DNA of 64,000 nt from Ceratothoa steindachneri (Eukaryota > Arthropoda > Malacostraca > Isopoda > Cymothoidae). Location of the stretch: positions 89,048,942 to 89,112,941 of the forward strand of contig OZ018333.1 in the NCBI GenBank assembly GCA_963969495.1, given 5' to 3'. The position numbers and the translations under genes were made by a program. Numbering within the stretch: the stretch's first letter is position 1; each line of letters opens with the position of its first letter. Below are positions 18,464 to 30,250 of this stretch, in pieces. Under the pieces are notes generated by a model. It was not told where the DNA came from and made no database searches. It was given only the letters and a program-made list of their open reading frames with translations.

Positions 18464-20400
18464 GGTTCGTTTAACCTCTCATCGACTTCTTCCTTCCCAA
18501 GATGGCGCTTTCGGGGGAAGTGACATCAGACTAATATATGGTAATTACACGGCTAAATTTTCCATTGGGACACAATTACAAAAGAGATGGTATTGGGTAC
18601 TCTGCACAAAAATAAGTCAAATAAAGGGGACTCAGGAAATGCTTGGTATTCCCATTACCGAACACAAACAAAAAAAAATAGAATTAATAATACAATAAGA
18701 CAGAATAGTTATTAATAGTTGGAGTCAACGTAGTTTCGATATCCAGGGGTGTACAAACAAGGATATTAAAAAAAAAGTCTTACAATACAAAAAAAAAGGT
18801 ACATACGAACAGGGTAACTCATCCAAAATATACACAACAATAATAAAAAAATCGCACATATTCTTATATGCCATTACACAAAACTACAAGAATTATTCAG
18901 CAATATATACAAAAGTGATCCATTTAACGTTAAAATCAATTAATGGGAAATTAGTCAGGAGACAAATCCATAGGATTTCTGCTTAAGGTATCCGCCAGGC
19001 AATTTTCGGAACCCTTAATGCACACAATTTTAAATTGGAATTCTTGGAGAGAGAGAGACTCCACCTTATGAGGCGACCATTATTGTTCTTAACGTTCCCT
19101 AGGCAAGAGAGGGGTTTATGGTCAGTCTCGATAATATTTTTTTTTACCTAAGAAAAACACTTTGAACTTGTGCATGCTTCAAACGATGGCAAGAGCTTCT
19201 CTCTCGATTATCGCATAGATTTTATCGCGAGCAAGGAGTTTACAGCTCCCAAACGCGATGGAGAAACTTTCGATAGGGTCACCATACTGGACGCGAACAC
19301 ACCATATGCCATCGTTACACGCGTCAGTCCGTATGCCAAAAGGTTTAAGGGGGTCGGCTAAGCGGAGGATCGGTGGTGAAGCTAAACTCTTTAAGATGGT
19401 CAAAGCTAGCGATCGAACGGGGTGTCCAGACGAGGCACTCGGGCGTGTGTGTGGGGAGGGGGGGGGGGGTCTTGAGGAGATTACACACGGCCGCGGCGAT
19501 TGAGGTGAAGTTCATAAGAAAACCGGTTGAAGGAGGTGGGCCACATGAATCACCTCAACTGCTTCTTTGTTGCAGGCAGTGACATTTCGACAATTGCCTT
19601 GATTTTGTCAGCTTGGGAAGTCTAGGATTCGTCCCCTATGTGGAAACCCAAATAGTCAATAGTACCAAAGGCGAAGTGGCAGTTGTAGGGGCCAATCGTG
19701 AAGTGGTGTTCCCGGAGTTGGACAGGAGGGCACGAAGGGCAGACAGATGGTGGTCCCATTCTTGAGTCACGACGAAAATGTCGAAGTAGAAGGTGACGTA
19801 GGGCAACCCATCCAATATTGCCCTCATCATTCGGTTATAATTGTTACATGCCGTCACCACCCCGAAAGGGAGTCGCCGGAATTGAATCAAGCCCTTGTCT
19901 GTGGGGAAGGCCGTGTACCTCTTTCATCAATGGAATCTGGTAATAGGCCTTACACAGATCTAATTCTGTAATGAATTTGTTCTTTTCGAACGTGCAAATT
20001 CTGATCGATGAGGGTAATCGGTTCGCGTTGAACACTGACGGTGTTTAACTTCCGGAAGTCTACGCACATGCAGTAAGAATTGTCTGCCTTCTTCACCATG
20101 ATGACCGAAGAAGAATAGTGCGACTCCGAGGGTTCTATAATACTCATCTTCAATAGCTTTTCTGGCTCATTGAACGCTTTTCTTAAGCTAATGCGGGAGA
20201 GGGTACGGCTTCGAATGGACAGGTTCCTGGGCGGTGAGCCAAATATTGTGCTCGAACTGGGTAGCACAACCGGTGGTATCCAAGATTACATCGGTGAATT
20301 GGGTGACTAGCGCTTGTAACTGGGTATTCTGGGGAACCGGAAGCTGGAGGTTTATGCTCAACTCGGTCGATGGGAAATGGGAGGGGGGGGGGGATCTGAC
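18464..20400 (-). pseudogene. G1 RT and RNase H
   Basis: Minus-strand reading: QLQALVTQFTDVI (about 20340-20300), then IIEPSESHYSSSVIMVKKAD and YCMCVDFRKLNTVS, hallmarks of gypsy RT motif 1-3, then IQFRRLPFGVVTACNNYNRM (about 19890-19830). The catalytic box reads FYFDIFVV (about 19797-19774), lacking one Asp of the expected Y-x-D-D. RNase H follows: PPILRLADPLKPFGIRTDA, LLARDKIYAIIEREALAI, then a broken IETDHKPLS-type segment near 19130 and NNNGRLIRW near 19070. Frameshifts separate the parts. These enzymes copy the element RNA; here they lie downstream of integrase. Confidence 0.8.
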
Positions 20401-21345
20401 AAGACGTGGGGAGTAGTAGTAAAAGGACTTCGTCACCGGGTTTAAATTTCCGTTCTTGGGACTTACATTCGAAGTAGGTTTTATACTTACACAAGTTTGT
20501 CTCGGCGTTCTGATGCGCGATCTCAGCACTTTCCTAACCTCTGTGCCTCAGGTCTAGGAGGTAAGCGTAGGAAGATTGAATCTCCTGGTCTAATTTCGAA
20601 TTGGAGAAGAGCTCCTTTAAAGTTCTCAGGGGCCCTCCAACATTACGTCCATGCAGAAGCTCAAATGGGGCAAAACCTAAGGTGCGATGGGGAATTTCCA
20701 GGTATGCGAAAAGGGCTACCGGCAAAAGACGGTGCAGAGTTTCTGGACGATGTGTTTGAGGGAGCAGTTGAGCCTCGCACATCCCGTTACCAGCTGGGTG
20801 AAAAGGTGTGGTAAAAGAGGGTTTTATCATCAGGAGCTTCCGACGTGCTCCATCAGTTGCGACGTGAATTGGCGGCCACGATCAGGCAGGATTTCCATGG
20901 GTAATCCAACGCGGGAGAAGATGGAGATTAGTTCTTCCGCACAAGAGATAGTGTCTATATTCTTCAACGGCACGGCCTCGGGAAACCGGGTGCCAAAATC
21001 CACTAAAGTTAGCACGTGACTGTGACCTTCACTCGGCGGGAGGTGTATCGGACCGATGAGATCAATAGCTACACCGGAAAACGGTTCTGAGATTAGTGGT
21101 TCTCTCTGCAATGGTGCGGGTTTAACTCGTCCTTTGGCGGCAGTCTTTTTGGCAGATGTCGCAAGACCTGCAGCAGCGGAGGATTTCTTTATGGGCGCCT
21201 GGCAAATGAAAATATTTGAAGATCTTCTAGGGGGTCTTCGTCTGGCTAAAATGGCCTGAAAATAAGCCGTCATGGGCAGTGGTAAAAATGTGACCAACGT
21301 AAGACACACAATACTTACGTTGGTGGTTTGCCGTTTTCTGAGCAC
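20401..21345 (-). pseudogene. G1 integrase
   Basis: The open part 21345-20830 contains a decayed zinc-binding half, then the DDE core: SGVAIDLIGPIHLPPSEGHS (first D), LTLVDFGTRFPEAVPLKNID, SCAEELISIFSRVGLP and EILPDRGRQFTSQL (second D). The frame changes and 20830-20534 carries TTPFHPAGNGMCE (third acidic residue) and a C-terminal part, ending near 20420 with RKFKPGDEVLLLLP, the usual gypsy integrase C-terminal motif. RT sequence begins within about 100 bases. Integrase inserts the cDNA into the chromosome. Broken by frameshifts. Confidence 0.85.
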
Positions 21346-22618
21346 GCACGGTAAAGTAAGCCTTCCGTAACTTGGTAAAAGATCACCTTGTCTCTTCGGG
21401 TGGCTTCTTGCTCTTTTGACTGGACCTTAGCCCACAGGGGTCGGAGGGAATCGCAGTTCTTTTGGTTCCTTGTGGTCTTCTGTCATGACCTTGAATTCTG
21501 AAGAGCGTTATGTTTATAGGGGCGAGGCCATCTTCGAATCTTTTACCACTTGCGAACGGGTAACCATGGAGTTGGGGGAGACCAGTGGGCACTGGCCAAT
21601 GAGGACTGAGCCGAATTTAATAGGTGCTGCTACTACTTATGCCTAGCCATTGAAGTATGCAAAATCGATGTAGCACTTAACGATGGGGAACCGATTGGCG
21701 CGCCTCAAGTAGTCATGCACGACGTCGAATTTATTGTGGTCCGAGGCTACTGGGGAAAGCAGCTTGTCCGACACCATTATGCAGGTGCAACCGGTATCTC
21801 TCACACGAGTGGAGACACGGCAGCTATTAATCGTTCCGGATTCGAACTTTAGGCCTACATGGATATTCTTATCAAACGAAGTTTACCTGGTGGAATCGTG
21901 ACTTTAGGTGTTCGGGGAAGGAGAAGATTATGATGGTATTGACTGAGGCGCAGATATGTAGTACCTGGCGACAAGAGGTATTCCAAAACTAGGAGTTCTG
22001 GGGGCAGTTTATTTTCACATGGCCCTTAACACCACAGAAAAAAAAAACAAATGATGGGACTCCTGGGAAAATATGACGTTCGGGCCTGAAGGGAACGGTT
22101 TTACATCCCGGTGTTCGGACGAAAAAGAGTGGTTTTGGCTTCGATGGCCCAGTTACCTTGTCAAACTTGTTTACATTTTGCAGGATGACTTTACCTTTGT
22201 TCGGCTTAGGTTTTGGTGAAAAGGTGGCCTTTTTCTTTCCTTTTCGATAAATACGAGCCTCTTCTGTGCACTCCTTGAATGTGAGGCACCACCGGTCTTT
22301 TACGAAAGATCTGACCAGGCGGAAGTGCAGCCAACAACTGGTCTCTCAGGAAGAAGTCAACGAAGGCATCGTAGTCATGCGGGATTTTGAAAACTGCAAG
22401 TTTAACAGACGTGGTTAGGGAGGGGGGGCAGCGTCTCGTTCCTGGTCCTACTCATTTCAAGTTCATGCAGGCGGATTCTTTCTCGTTCCTTCTCTTTCTC
22501 TTTGTCTTCTCTATTCTCTTTCGGTCTTTTTCTCTTTTTGGATATAAGCTAAGAGGTCCTTGCCGCTCAGCCCAAGGGACTCGCCTTGCAACTTAAACGT
22601 GTTAAATACTGACAACAT
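21346..22618 (-). pseudogene. G1 gag and protease
   Basis: ATG at 22618 begins MLSVFNTFKLQGESLGLSGK, DLLAYIQKEK and a charged Lys/Glu/Arg stretch (coiled-coil-like); copy G3 at 55311 starts the same way. A single zinc knuckle near 22010-22045 reads CGVKGHVKINC with its first Cys lost in a poly-T run. The protease shows STRVRDTGCTCIMV at about 21806-21780, D-T-G being the aspartic protease active site. Integrase follows within about 350 bases, with no RT between. Many frame breaks. Confidence 0.7.
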
Positions 22619-23022
22619 TTTATCGCGTTCGATCACTTTTTCAGGAAAGCACCACAAATAATGGGGAGGAAATTATTTAGCCCACAGGGGAAGTGCTGGT
22701 AGGCTTTGGCGGATCTACGATTCTTCACTTAAAAAAAAAGCGATAATTATTTTGCACGGCGCGAATTCTTAATCATATTCGAAATATTCATTCCGGAATT
22801 TAGCGAGAGCCTGTGTTGCCCTATAACCCCAAAGAAAACGACAAACTACAAAAAATAAAGAAGATTAACTTCTTTACAATAAGGCAAACGTTTTATGAGG
22901 CCTGGAAAGGGTCAGTTTCACACGGTCACAAAATAGAATACAAAATATGCACATAAAAGCGAAAATTGGGAAATGGGTAAAGTCTTTTCTCCAGTTTCTA
23001 AAACTAGATCCTTTAATATAAA

Positions 23023-23694
23023 TGACTTGACAGGTACGAGAGTCCGAGAGAGGATGTACGGTGATTGCTTCCAGGGAAAGGGGTGGAGGGAGTACAAATG
23101 ATGGGGAGACTATCAAAGCCCAATTGACTGGAGGCTTGGATACGACGAGTAGGCAGGGCGCTGCAAAGTCCAGCTTGCGAGATTCCTTCTTCTTTAACCT
23201 TGCTGAGAAATGAGCGCGGGAGTGCTCCAGACGTGAACGAATTCGATACCAGAGTGATAGATGACTGTTCGTGTCTATCGTCTGTCGGGCGGGAATTCTG
23301 GCCTTAGGTACGAGCAAGACCTGGTAGAGGTGACGCATCGCGTTCGAAGCTGGAAGTCTTTGGCATGCGGGGCATGGCGTACGAGACTGTACCTGGTTGC
23401 TAACCAACATGGGGCTGTATGGTACTAATTTCTCAAAGTATTTATACTGCCTGGGCGGAAGCGGGTCGCCAGGAGGCCCCCCCAAAGTGGGGCGGGGATC
23501 TCATTAGACTTGGCGAGCCAAGGGAGGGTGGGAGAGATAGTATCGGCGGGGCTCGCAGCCCTGCGCAAAGGTCTTTGGCGACGATCAGAGGGCGAGAAAG
23601 GGAACCCAACACGGGATGCGCAACCGCGCGAAATTCTCGCTGCCCCTTGGGGCTTTCTGGGCGTGCAGGTGTATCTTATCAAGCACCACAGATA
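23023..23694 (-). repeat. 5' LTR of G1
   Basis: Partner of 17822-18463 in the same orientation. Its minus-strand start reads CGTCTATCTGTGG where the other LTR has TGTCTACCTGTGG, so the terminal TG has decayed to CG. The leader to gag (22619-23022) shows no clear tRNA primer site. Confidence 0.75.
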
Positions 23695-23960
23695 GACGTT
23701 AGGTTCTAGGAGGAGCGTAACCTATCTCTGACAAAGGGTTTTGAAACCTTACCACCAGGGGATGCGGTTTAGGAGGAGAACGTGCCATTTCCAGCCGGCA
23801 TGGTGGCTCCGTTCTTGTATTTCCGATACCTCCTTTGTGGCTGTGGCAGTGCAGCCACACATGGATCAGAGGCCTGCTGTAATTTCTGCGTACATTCACC
23901 CCGTCAGTCGAGTTCGACGTGGGGGACTTCCCCTATGTATTGGCATGGTTGCCGATGCTA
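23695..23960 (+). pseudogene. Family-B-like endonuclease fragment
   Basis: The + strand reads TSFVAVAVQPHMDQRPAVIS and YIHPVSRVRRGGL, matching the middle of the endonuclease in B9 (47160-47050: TSFLAVAVQLHMDKRYTVIS). It is about 200 bp and broken at both ends, next to the outer edge of the G1 5' LTR. Confidence 0.6.
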
Positions 23961-24171
23961 TACGAACGGTAGATATCATATATGGCGAAATTATTCAATT
24001 CGGAAGACCTATTAATTTTTTATACCTTTCTTGCCACTTTGGTATTCGTGAAGATGACCTAAAACCTAAGAGACCGAGATGTTTGAAAGCAGGGGAAATT
24101 TTGAACAAAACAGATGTAATTTCCTGCAACCTGGTACAATTTAGATGCAACTGATTACAAGAAAAATGATA
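23961..24171. other. No feature recognised
   Basis: AT-rich DNA between an endonuclease scrap and the 3'-truncated end of copy A2. I see no motif. Confidence 0.4.
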
Positions 24172-25560
24172 CTAAAAAAGATAGAAAAAGATGTACAAAA
24201 GGGGTAAAAATTCCTTCACCCATATAAGGTTGTACAAATCAAGTAAGAAGAGAGTAGAGTGTGGATGTAGGTGCCGAATCATATTGAAATGGATCTCATC
24301 AAAGCCAGGGGAAGTAGATCTGCAGAGGGACAAAGGGCTACGCATCTCATTGATGCTGAATAGAGCGTTATATGGAAGGTTAGATTTTGTTGTTAAGTTA
24401 AGAGAATGAGACTCTTCCTTTGATTTGTAGGATGGAAAAGCCTTATCGTAACGGCTGACACTTCTGACGGCGCGGAAATGGTCAGCAAAAGCATTGCTGA
24501 CCGCCAGGCTGTCATTATCCAAGGAACCGTGTAAGTTGAGTGTGGGGGTATGATGATCAGCATAAAGGCCCCTGAAGGGTTCTTCGATCGACCTTGTTGC
24601 ACAATGTTGGGTTCTTTCGGAATCGGGCATGGGCTAACTTGTAGTTTTTGATAGCTGTTGCATACGCCGAGGTCCACGAGGGTACGGTTGAGCGACCCTG
24701 GCGGGTCGCCTCCGAGGGATGGTCTGTGTTGCTGCATTGTAGATAGTCGATGTAAAGTATTCTACTGCTGCGTCCACTTCATTGAAAGTCCCCAAAGATG
24801 CACTTGTGAAAGACGCCAATTGGAAACCTTCCCAATCTGCAGGACCTAAGTCCCATTTAAGGGGCATGGTTGTATGAGGGGCTAACTTGAAGGGCCGACA
24901 CGACAATAGGGAAGTGGTCACTCCCATGGAGATGGTCAAGAATTGACCATCGAAATTATATGCAGCAATCCGGGGAACAAACAGACAGGTCAACGCAGCT
25001 AAAAGAGTGCGTCTGGACATGATAAGAGGTAAAATCGCGAGTGTTTAATTCACAAAGAAAGTCAGATAATAAAAGAGACTCTAAAACACTGCCTTTGGCA
25101 TTTCGATTGAGGGTCACCCCAGTATGGGTGATGGGCGTTAAAATCTCCGAGTAATAAGAATGGAGGAGGCAACTGGTCTATAAGTTCTAAAAGGTCGGGT
25201 CTTGACAATGGTAAACAAGGGGGTAGGTAAATAGAGCAAACGGTAAAAAAGCTTAGTAAGAAAAACCCTCACGGCAACAGCTTGGAGGGTAGTATATAGG
25301 GGGATGGGAGAAACCTGGTGGGATGAAGATACCATGATTAACACCACCTCATGAGAGGAGCTTTCAGCAGTAGCAATCTAGTTGGAAGTGAGAAAGCCGG
25401 GTATCGGCGGAAAGGGCCGTATACCCAGTTTATTCTCCTGAAGACAAATAACAGCGGGTTGGATAGTCGTCAAAAGAATTTTGAGTTGTTCTCACTTTGG
25501 AAGAACGCCTTGACAATTCCATTGTAAAATGAAAGATATTATGTGGGACGGTTAGATACC
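24172..25560 (-). pseudogene. A2 ORF2: endonuclease, linker, RT fingers
   Basis: The minus strand gives TVPHNIFHFTMELSRRS (frame-shifted form of a W-N-C-x-G start) at about 25560-25500, a LIMVSSSHQV segment at 25345, and PPFLLLGDFNAHHPYWGD near 25165 with the catalytic G-D-F-N. The linker (25020-24634) carries ATQTIPRRRPARVAQPYPRG. The RT part (24630-24172) includes SVSRYDKAFPSYKSKEE and LCRSTSPGFDEIHFNMIRHL, the fingers block K-S-x-S-P-G-x-D-x-I. The parts sit in different frames. Confidence 0.7.
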
Positions 25561-26317
25561 ACTGTGGATATATTTCTCTCTTTTGTGGCCGATATTGTAT
25601 TGGAGGTTCGTCCCAAAGAGCTTGGGAGACGTAGACCAGATTTTGAGGAGCATGCTTTTGCAGGGGGAGAGATCCTAGAGGGAGCAGTAACTGGAGCTTT
25701 TTTCGAGGGTTTTGGAGAACCGACCGAGGCCCTTGATTGTAATTCGGGCTCACAACCTGGCGGAAAAGGAAGATCGAGAAGGGATTTTCGACCGGTAGAT
25801 CCGGATTCATGTGTTCAGGGTATTTTCAGTGTCTGAGTGGTTGGTCCAACCGCTGCGATTGGTGATGTTGGATTATCAACTGCTTCCATCGGATCATAGG
25901 TAGAAGGGTGAGTGGCACGGACAGGCGATCTGAGCGAGGTGTGTGGAGCTGGGTGTATATCTGCCATCGTTTGGATCAGGATAGGGCATAAGTCCTGTGA
26001 AGGGTGGGTAGGACTTAAGGACATAGAATGTTTAGCCATAGATCAAGAGTCCATTGGAGATTCTCGGGGTTCGGCCGAGTCAGCTCCAGAGGCTACCCGC
26101 TTAATGATGGTCGATGGCCCAGGCGAGGAATCCTTCCTCTTACCACTGAGCTTTGGGTCTCGGGGCCGTGTGGATGAACCTTCACTGGTCGATGTTGAGG
26201 ATTCTTTCAGATAGCGTCTGATGTCTTCAAGTGTCTAACCCTGAGCCTCTCTCCGGGCTAGAGCTGCTGGAGAGAGGGGGCTACATTGGTTATCTCAGTG
26301 TGATGGCGATGCTTTGA

Positions 26318-27154
26318 CTACATATCCTGAATGTTTCTGCCGCTGCGAGTAGATGTAAGATGAAGTGTTTCAGGCTGGTCGGAACTCGAGCGTGATGGTC
26401 GGTTTCGTCCACCGTCACGTAAAACGTCAGAGAAGAGCCTGCCGAGGGGCGAGGTTTGTGCTCGGGGACGCTGTCGGGCCTCTCTTATATCTAGACGTAG
26501 GGAGTCACGCAAAGCGAGCACTTCCTTTTCATATAAAAATATAGAGCAGAGTTTTGACGCAGCACTGTGGGTACCTCTGCAGTTGGCACAACGGGGTGTT
26601 TTGGTGCATTCGGGGTCATCGTAGTCAGAGCTACAATTCACGCAGGAGCGAGGCTGCCGACAGGCACGGCGAACATGTCCAAATTGATTGCAATTGAAGC
26701 AGCGTCTGGGTAGTTCGATGTAGGGACTTGCAGGGACACGAAGGTACCCAGCTTTTATATACTGCGGTAGTTCTTGTCGTTCGAATGTTAAAATCAGTGT
26801 TGCGGTTGGGACTCTAGTGGAGCCTAATGTTTTAGTTACCCTGTGTATTTGTGTGACACGTTGGGTACTGAGCTTCCTTTGAGGGCAGGTGAGGTCGTAG
26901 TCCCTTAGTTCGTTTGAACGGGCGACACCTTTGACAAAATTCAGACGCGGATGGGGCGAGACAGTTAATGGAATTTCAACTATCGAAGATAGATTTCACA
27001 CAAGGTTGTGTTGAGAGTGGGATGACACCTCGACTACGACATCACCACTACCTCTCGACCACATCCGGAGGGGTTCACCACAGCGGGACTCAAAAGATTC
27101 ATTGACGTCAAACACATCGACTTTTGCAAGTGGGATGTCAGATGATGAACTCAT
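26318..27154 (-). pseudogene. A2 ORF1, gag-like protein with three zinc knuckles
   Basis: From ATG at 27154 one frame runs 279 codons to a stop at 26318, interrupted by a single TGA at 26998-26996 (codon 53). The middle part (FVKGVARSNELRDYDLTC and RVTKTLGSTRVPTATLILTF) is the RRM-like region usual in LINE ORF1; it is followed by three knuckles: CFNCNQFGHVRRAC (C-x2-C-x4-H-x4-C), CVNCSSDYDDPEC and CANCRGTHSAASKLC (C-x2-C-x3-H-x6-C). The C-terminus is Arg/Ser-rich. Such proteins coat the element RNA. It is the best-kept ORF1 in the window; a phase-kept RNA-binding gag with one nonsense change suggests relatively recent activity. Confidence 0.75.
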
Positions 27155-27540
27155 GACAAGAAAGTGGGGGTAATCTAGATATGGGTCTACTTCGTTGGAA
27201 TAGGGGTCTAACGAGAACCCTAACGAGAAGGGGAAATTTTTGGTTTATGGCTAGCCATTGCAAAAAAAAAACAAACTTCGCATTCTCCCTCGGGACTCCC
27301 CACCATGGAGTCATACAAGGGTCCGGCACTACTGCAACTCTACAATCAGTTACGTCCGGTATGTCCTCTTGGAGAATGGATACGGATCCACCACACCATC
27401 TTTAGAAACCTAAGAGGCTTCCCGAGTTCTCCTACGCACGGAGAAAACGGGCCAACGATGGGTTTCTCCTTGGACATCCGGTAGACAAAGGCGGTGGAGA
27501 TGCCCAGCCTCTTCCACCTTCATGAAAGAACAATTTAGAA

Positions 27541-28240
27541 TCAATCCATAAGACGAGAAGAGGTCATGTATCTATAAGAGCCACTAGATAGGTGAAGGAA
27601 GAGGGGAAAATAAAGGAGGGGAAGAACGTAATAGGGGAGGAAAGAAAGAGCGGCATGTTAAAAGTCTTGTTGGCAGCACCATGGGACCGTTAAGCGGCCC
27701 AGGCCTGCCCCCCTCGCCACGAGAAGGCAAGAGCCTCTCTGGGAACAACCCCCGAAGAAAAGATCCCAGAGAGGGAGGGGGTGATATGAAACATATCATG
27801 AATATGACTTATTTATTGAATTAACAATACTTTAAAGCTTAGAGAGGACACACAAGGTATAATGATGCTGATTCATGAGTACAATGGTCTTTTCATCTGA
27901 GGTCACTGAGTTACAAAAATGAAAGATTATGTATACATCAAAGTAAATATAGTATTTATTTCTTTGAGTGGTTTTGGTTGGTAGCCTATATCAAAATAAT
28001 ATACAGCATCAATTAAATTTACTTGGATATTAGAAGAAAATCAAGAAGAAGAATAATTAAATCAAATTAAACAATAAAATACAAATTATATTAGTGAGTT
28101 CAAAATGTAGCATTCTCAAATAACAACTTTTAAACATCTCACAATAACTTGTGATAACACAACATCTGAAGCCTTCTGTGCATTGGAAATGTAGCAGAAA
28201 ACAAAAAGAACAGCATGCTGCAGGTTACACAGACTGATCC
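27541..28240. other. Intergenic stretch, purine-rich then AT-rich
   Basis: 27590-27790 is rich in GGAGGGG/GAAGA-type tracts and carries the complement of CTTCTCGTGGCGAGG; from 27800 it is AT-rich. I see no gene. The 3' end of the hAT element should lie somewhere here but I could not find its terminal repeat. Confidence 0.4.
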
Positions 28241-30250
28241 TTAAAGAGGTAATCTGTCACGTCTCACTCTTAATCTATCAAATCTATTAATGACTCTCTG
28301 ATGTTCAATGTTGTCAAGCACATCCTTCTTAATTGAAATCACGGCCATATTCTGCGTCCTACTTTGACCAGAGGTCCTTCTCAGCCCACTGTGCAACCTA
28401 CGCAATACACTAAATGACCTCTCACAGCTACAGCTGCTCACAGGAATGGTTAATGCAACTTGCAACAATGGTTTTAGGGAAGGGAACATGTCATTGTCTA
28501 AGAAGTTATACACTGAGAGTATGTCTTGTATTGGCATTGCCTCACTCTTGCGCTTAAGGTAGTTTTTAGCTACCAACACTTCTTCTGTCTTAAGATCAAT
28601 GTAATAATGCTGGGCCAGTGTTGACAAGTGATGCTCAGACAAGAAAATTGCAGATGTAGGACTGCATGCCTGAATACCGTGAAGCAACTCCTGACTAATA
28701 CCAGAAAACCGCTTCTCAAGTTCGGCCAACATTCGATCTAAACAAGGAAACAAAAGTTTCCTGTTAAACTCCAACAAATCTGAGGAGCCATCAGCTTCCC
28801 TCCTTGCCCCACATGCAGATTTCACAACAAAATCCTCTAATCTCCTTGCTTTTGCTCGTTTCCCTAAGGAGAGTTATGGAATTTCATTTGTCTCACAAAG
28901 TGTCTTTGCTCGTGAGTAAATGTCTGCAGCCGTGTCATCACTCCGTTTCTCCTTCAGGAAATGCATAACATCATCTTTGTATGCTAAAGCCTGTGCTAGG
29001 TCAATATTCTCCTTTTCTAGATACCTATGCAACCCTGCTGTGATTGATAGTAGAGCCTCAAAAACTAAAAGCAAATACACAGATGAAAACTTTGTTAGTT
29101 TTGCTTTTAACCCCCCAACAATAGGTGTCCCGATTGTGCTCAGACATTCAATAATGGCGGAGAAACACTTTAGAACTGTGGTAACTGAATTGAGCTGACA
29201 TGCCCAGCATGTGTCTGATAGTGGCACAAGCTTGCTTGGTGGAAGTCCTAGTTACTTTTGTGTGTCCATGAACTTGTGTGATGAACTAGTGAGACACTGA
29301 AAAATGAGTAAAAGCTCTCCAAGCTGTTAAATAAATCTGTAGCATCTGATACTGCTCTGCATGTGTGACAAAAAACGAGGTTTAGGAGGCGGGCATAATA
29401 GTGGATATAAATGGCTTCAGGGTGCTGGTTTTTGATCAAGGTTTGAACACCAACAATAGACCCACTCATCACAGCTGCTCTATCATACGCTTGGGTTACA
29501 CATTTCAAGTCATGGATACCCTTACCTTTTAGTTGACTGAATGGTACGAGCTATAGATGCAGCATCAAAATTAATCCATCTCAACAAGAGCTAGAAGCCT
29601 TTCTCTGACCACACCCTCCACCAACAGATACCTGACACAAAGAGCTTCATCCGCCATACTGGATTATATCTGTGAGGCTTTAATCTCATTGTCAATTTTT
29701 TTTCTGCGATCTCTCGAGGGCAGCATTCAATCATTTCATTCTGGCTGGATGGTGCCAGATAGGACGTTTTTGCCGGAAGTTCATAGATCTGCAAAAAAGG
29801 ATCAAACTGCTTCAACAGTGACATGGACTCTAGAAAATTTTCCCTGTTGTGACTTTCACTTTCTTTCGTCATAACCACGAAAAGCAAGCCCCTGCTTTTC
29901 CCCAAAAGGTCACTGCCACAACACGCTCAATATACTTCCGTCTCTCTTGAATCTCTATTGAACTTGTTGCCTCTACCTGTTCCAAAACATTACCATGAGA
30001 ACAACTCTACTTGTATTGCAACCACTAGGTGACACTATCATTGTGTTGTCTGGGTGTCCAGATGTTGCTGAAATTTGTCAAGCGCCTTTTGCCAGTTGGA
30101 TACTCCTTCACTTACTAAGGCATCCTCTTTAATATTTTTGCCCCAAATTCCACAAACAAAGCAAAAGGCAGCATTTTTGCTTTTTGAGTATTCAAGTTAT
30201 ATGCCTTGAACCAATTTTTTCAAAATTGATTATGTGGGTATTGATTAAGG
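28241..30250 (-). pseudogene. hAT-family transposase relic (TTF-finger, DUF4371 type)
   Basis: Minus-strand order: a TTF-type zinc finger (about 30185-30050: KNAAFCFVCGIWGKN and VSNWQKALDKFQQH), a DUF4371-like stretch (29905-29591: RENFLESMSLLKQFDPFLQ), the catalytic-core segment (29508-29248: VTQAYDRAAVMSGSIVGVQ, which holds the Y-D-x-A-x-x-M-S-G motif) and the C-terminal dimerisation region (28825-28241: IPVSSCSCERSFSVLRRL). From 29227 to 28241 the frame is continuous except for TAA at 28876-28874; upstream there are at least two frameshifts. This is a cut-and-paste transposase or a domesticated relative (ZMYM1-like genes share these parts); the breaks favour a dead transposon. Confidence 0.8.

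Larger units (their letters stand above)
17822..23694 (-). mobile_element. LTR retrotransposon G1, gypsy-like RT with integrase before RT
   Basis: Two related LTRs (17822-18463 and 23023-23694) flank a minus-strand body of 4.6 kb. Reading on the minus strand the order is 5' LTR, gag (ATG 22618), protease (about 21880-21640), integrase (about 21345-20400), RT (about 20380-19480), RNase H (to about 18960), short 3' tract, 3' LTR. Canonical Ty3/gypsy elements have RT-RNase H before integrase; here the order is as in Ty1/copia although the RT and RNase H are gypsy-type. The described group with this mix is Gmr1-like (known from deuterostomes). All genes are broken. No env-like frame is present between RNase H and the LTR. 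Confidence 0.8.
24172..27540 (-). mobile_element. Non-LTR family A, copy A2
   Basis: Minus-strand order: leader (27540-27155, limit uncertain), ORF1 (27154-26318), ORF1/ORF2 junction (to about 25560), endonuclease (about 25550-24900), linker (about 24900-24640) and the first RT block (24630-24172). It stops in the RT fingers, so the 3' half is missing. It is the only family-A copy without internal insertions and so defines the family's order. Confidence 0.75.

Noticed and set aside
18336..18698. Plus-strand frames at 18.3-18.7 and 23.4-24.0 kb as genes
   Set aside because: They overlap the two LTRs of G1 and are similar only because the LTRs are.
18464..18960. An env gene in G1
   Set aside because: The space between RNase H and the 3' LTR is about 0.5 kb and has no open frame with signal or membrane segments.
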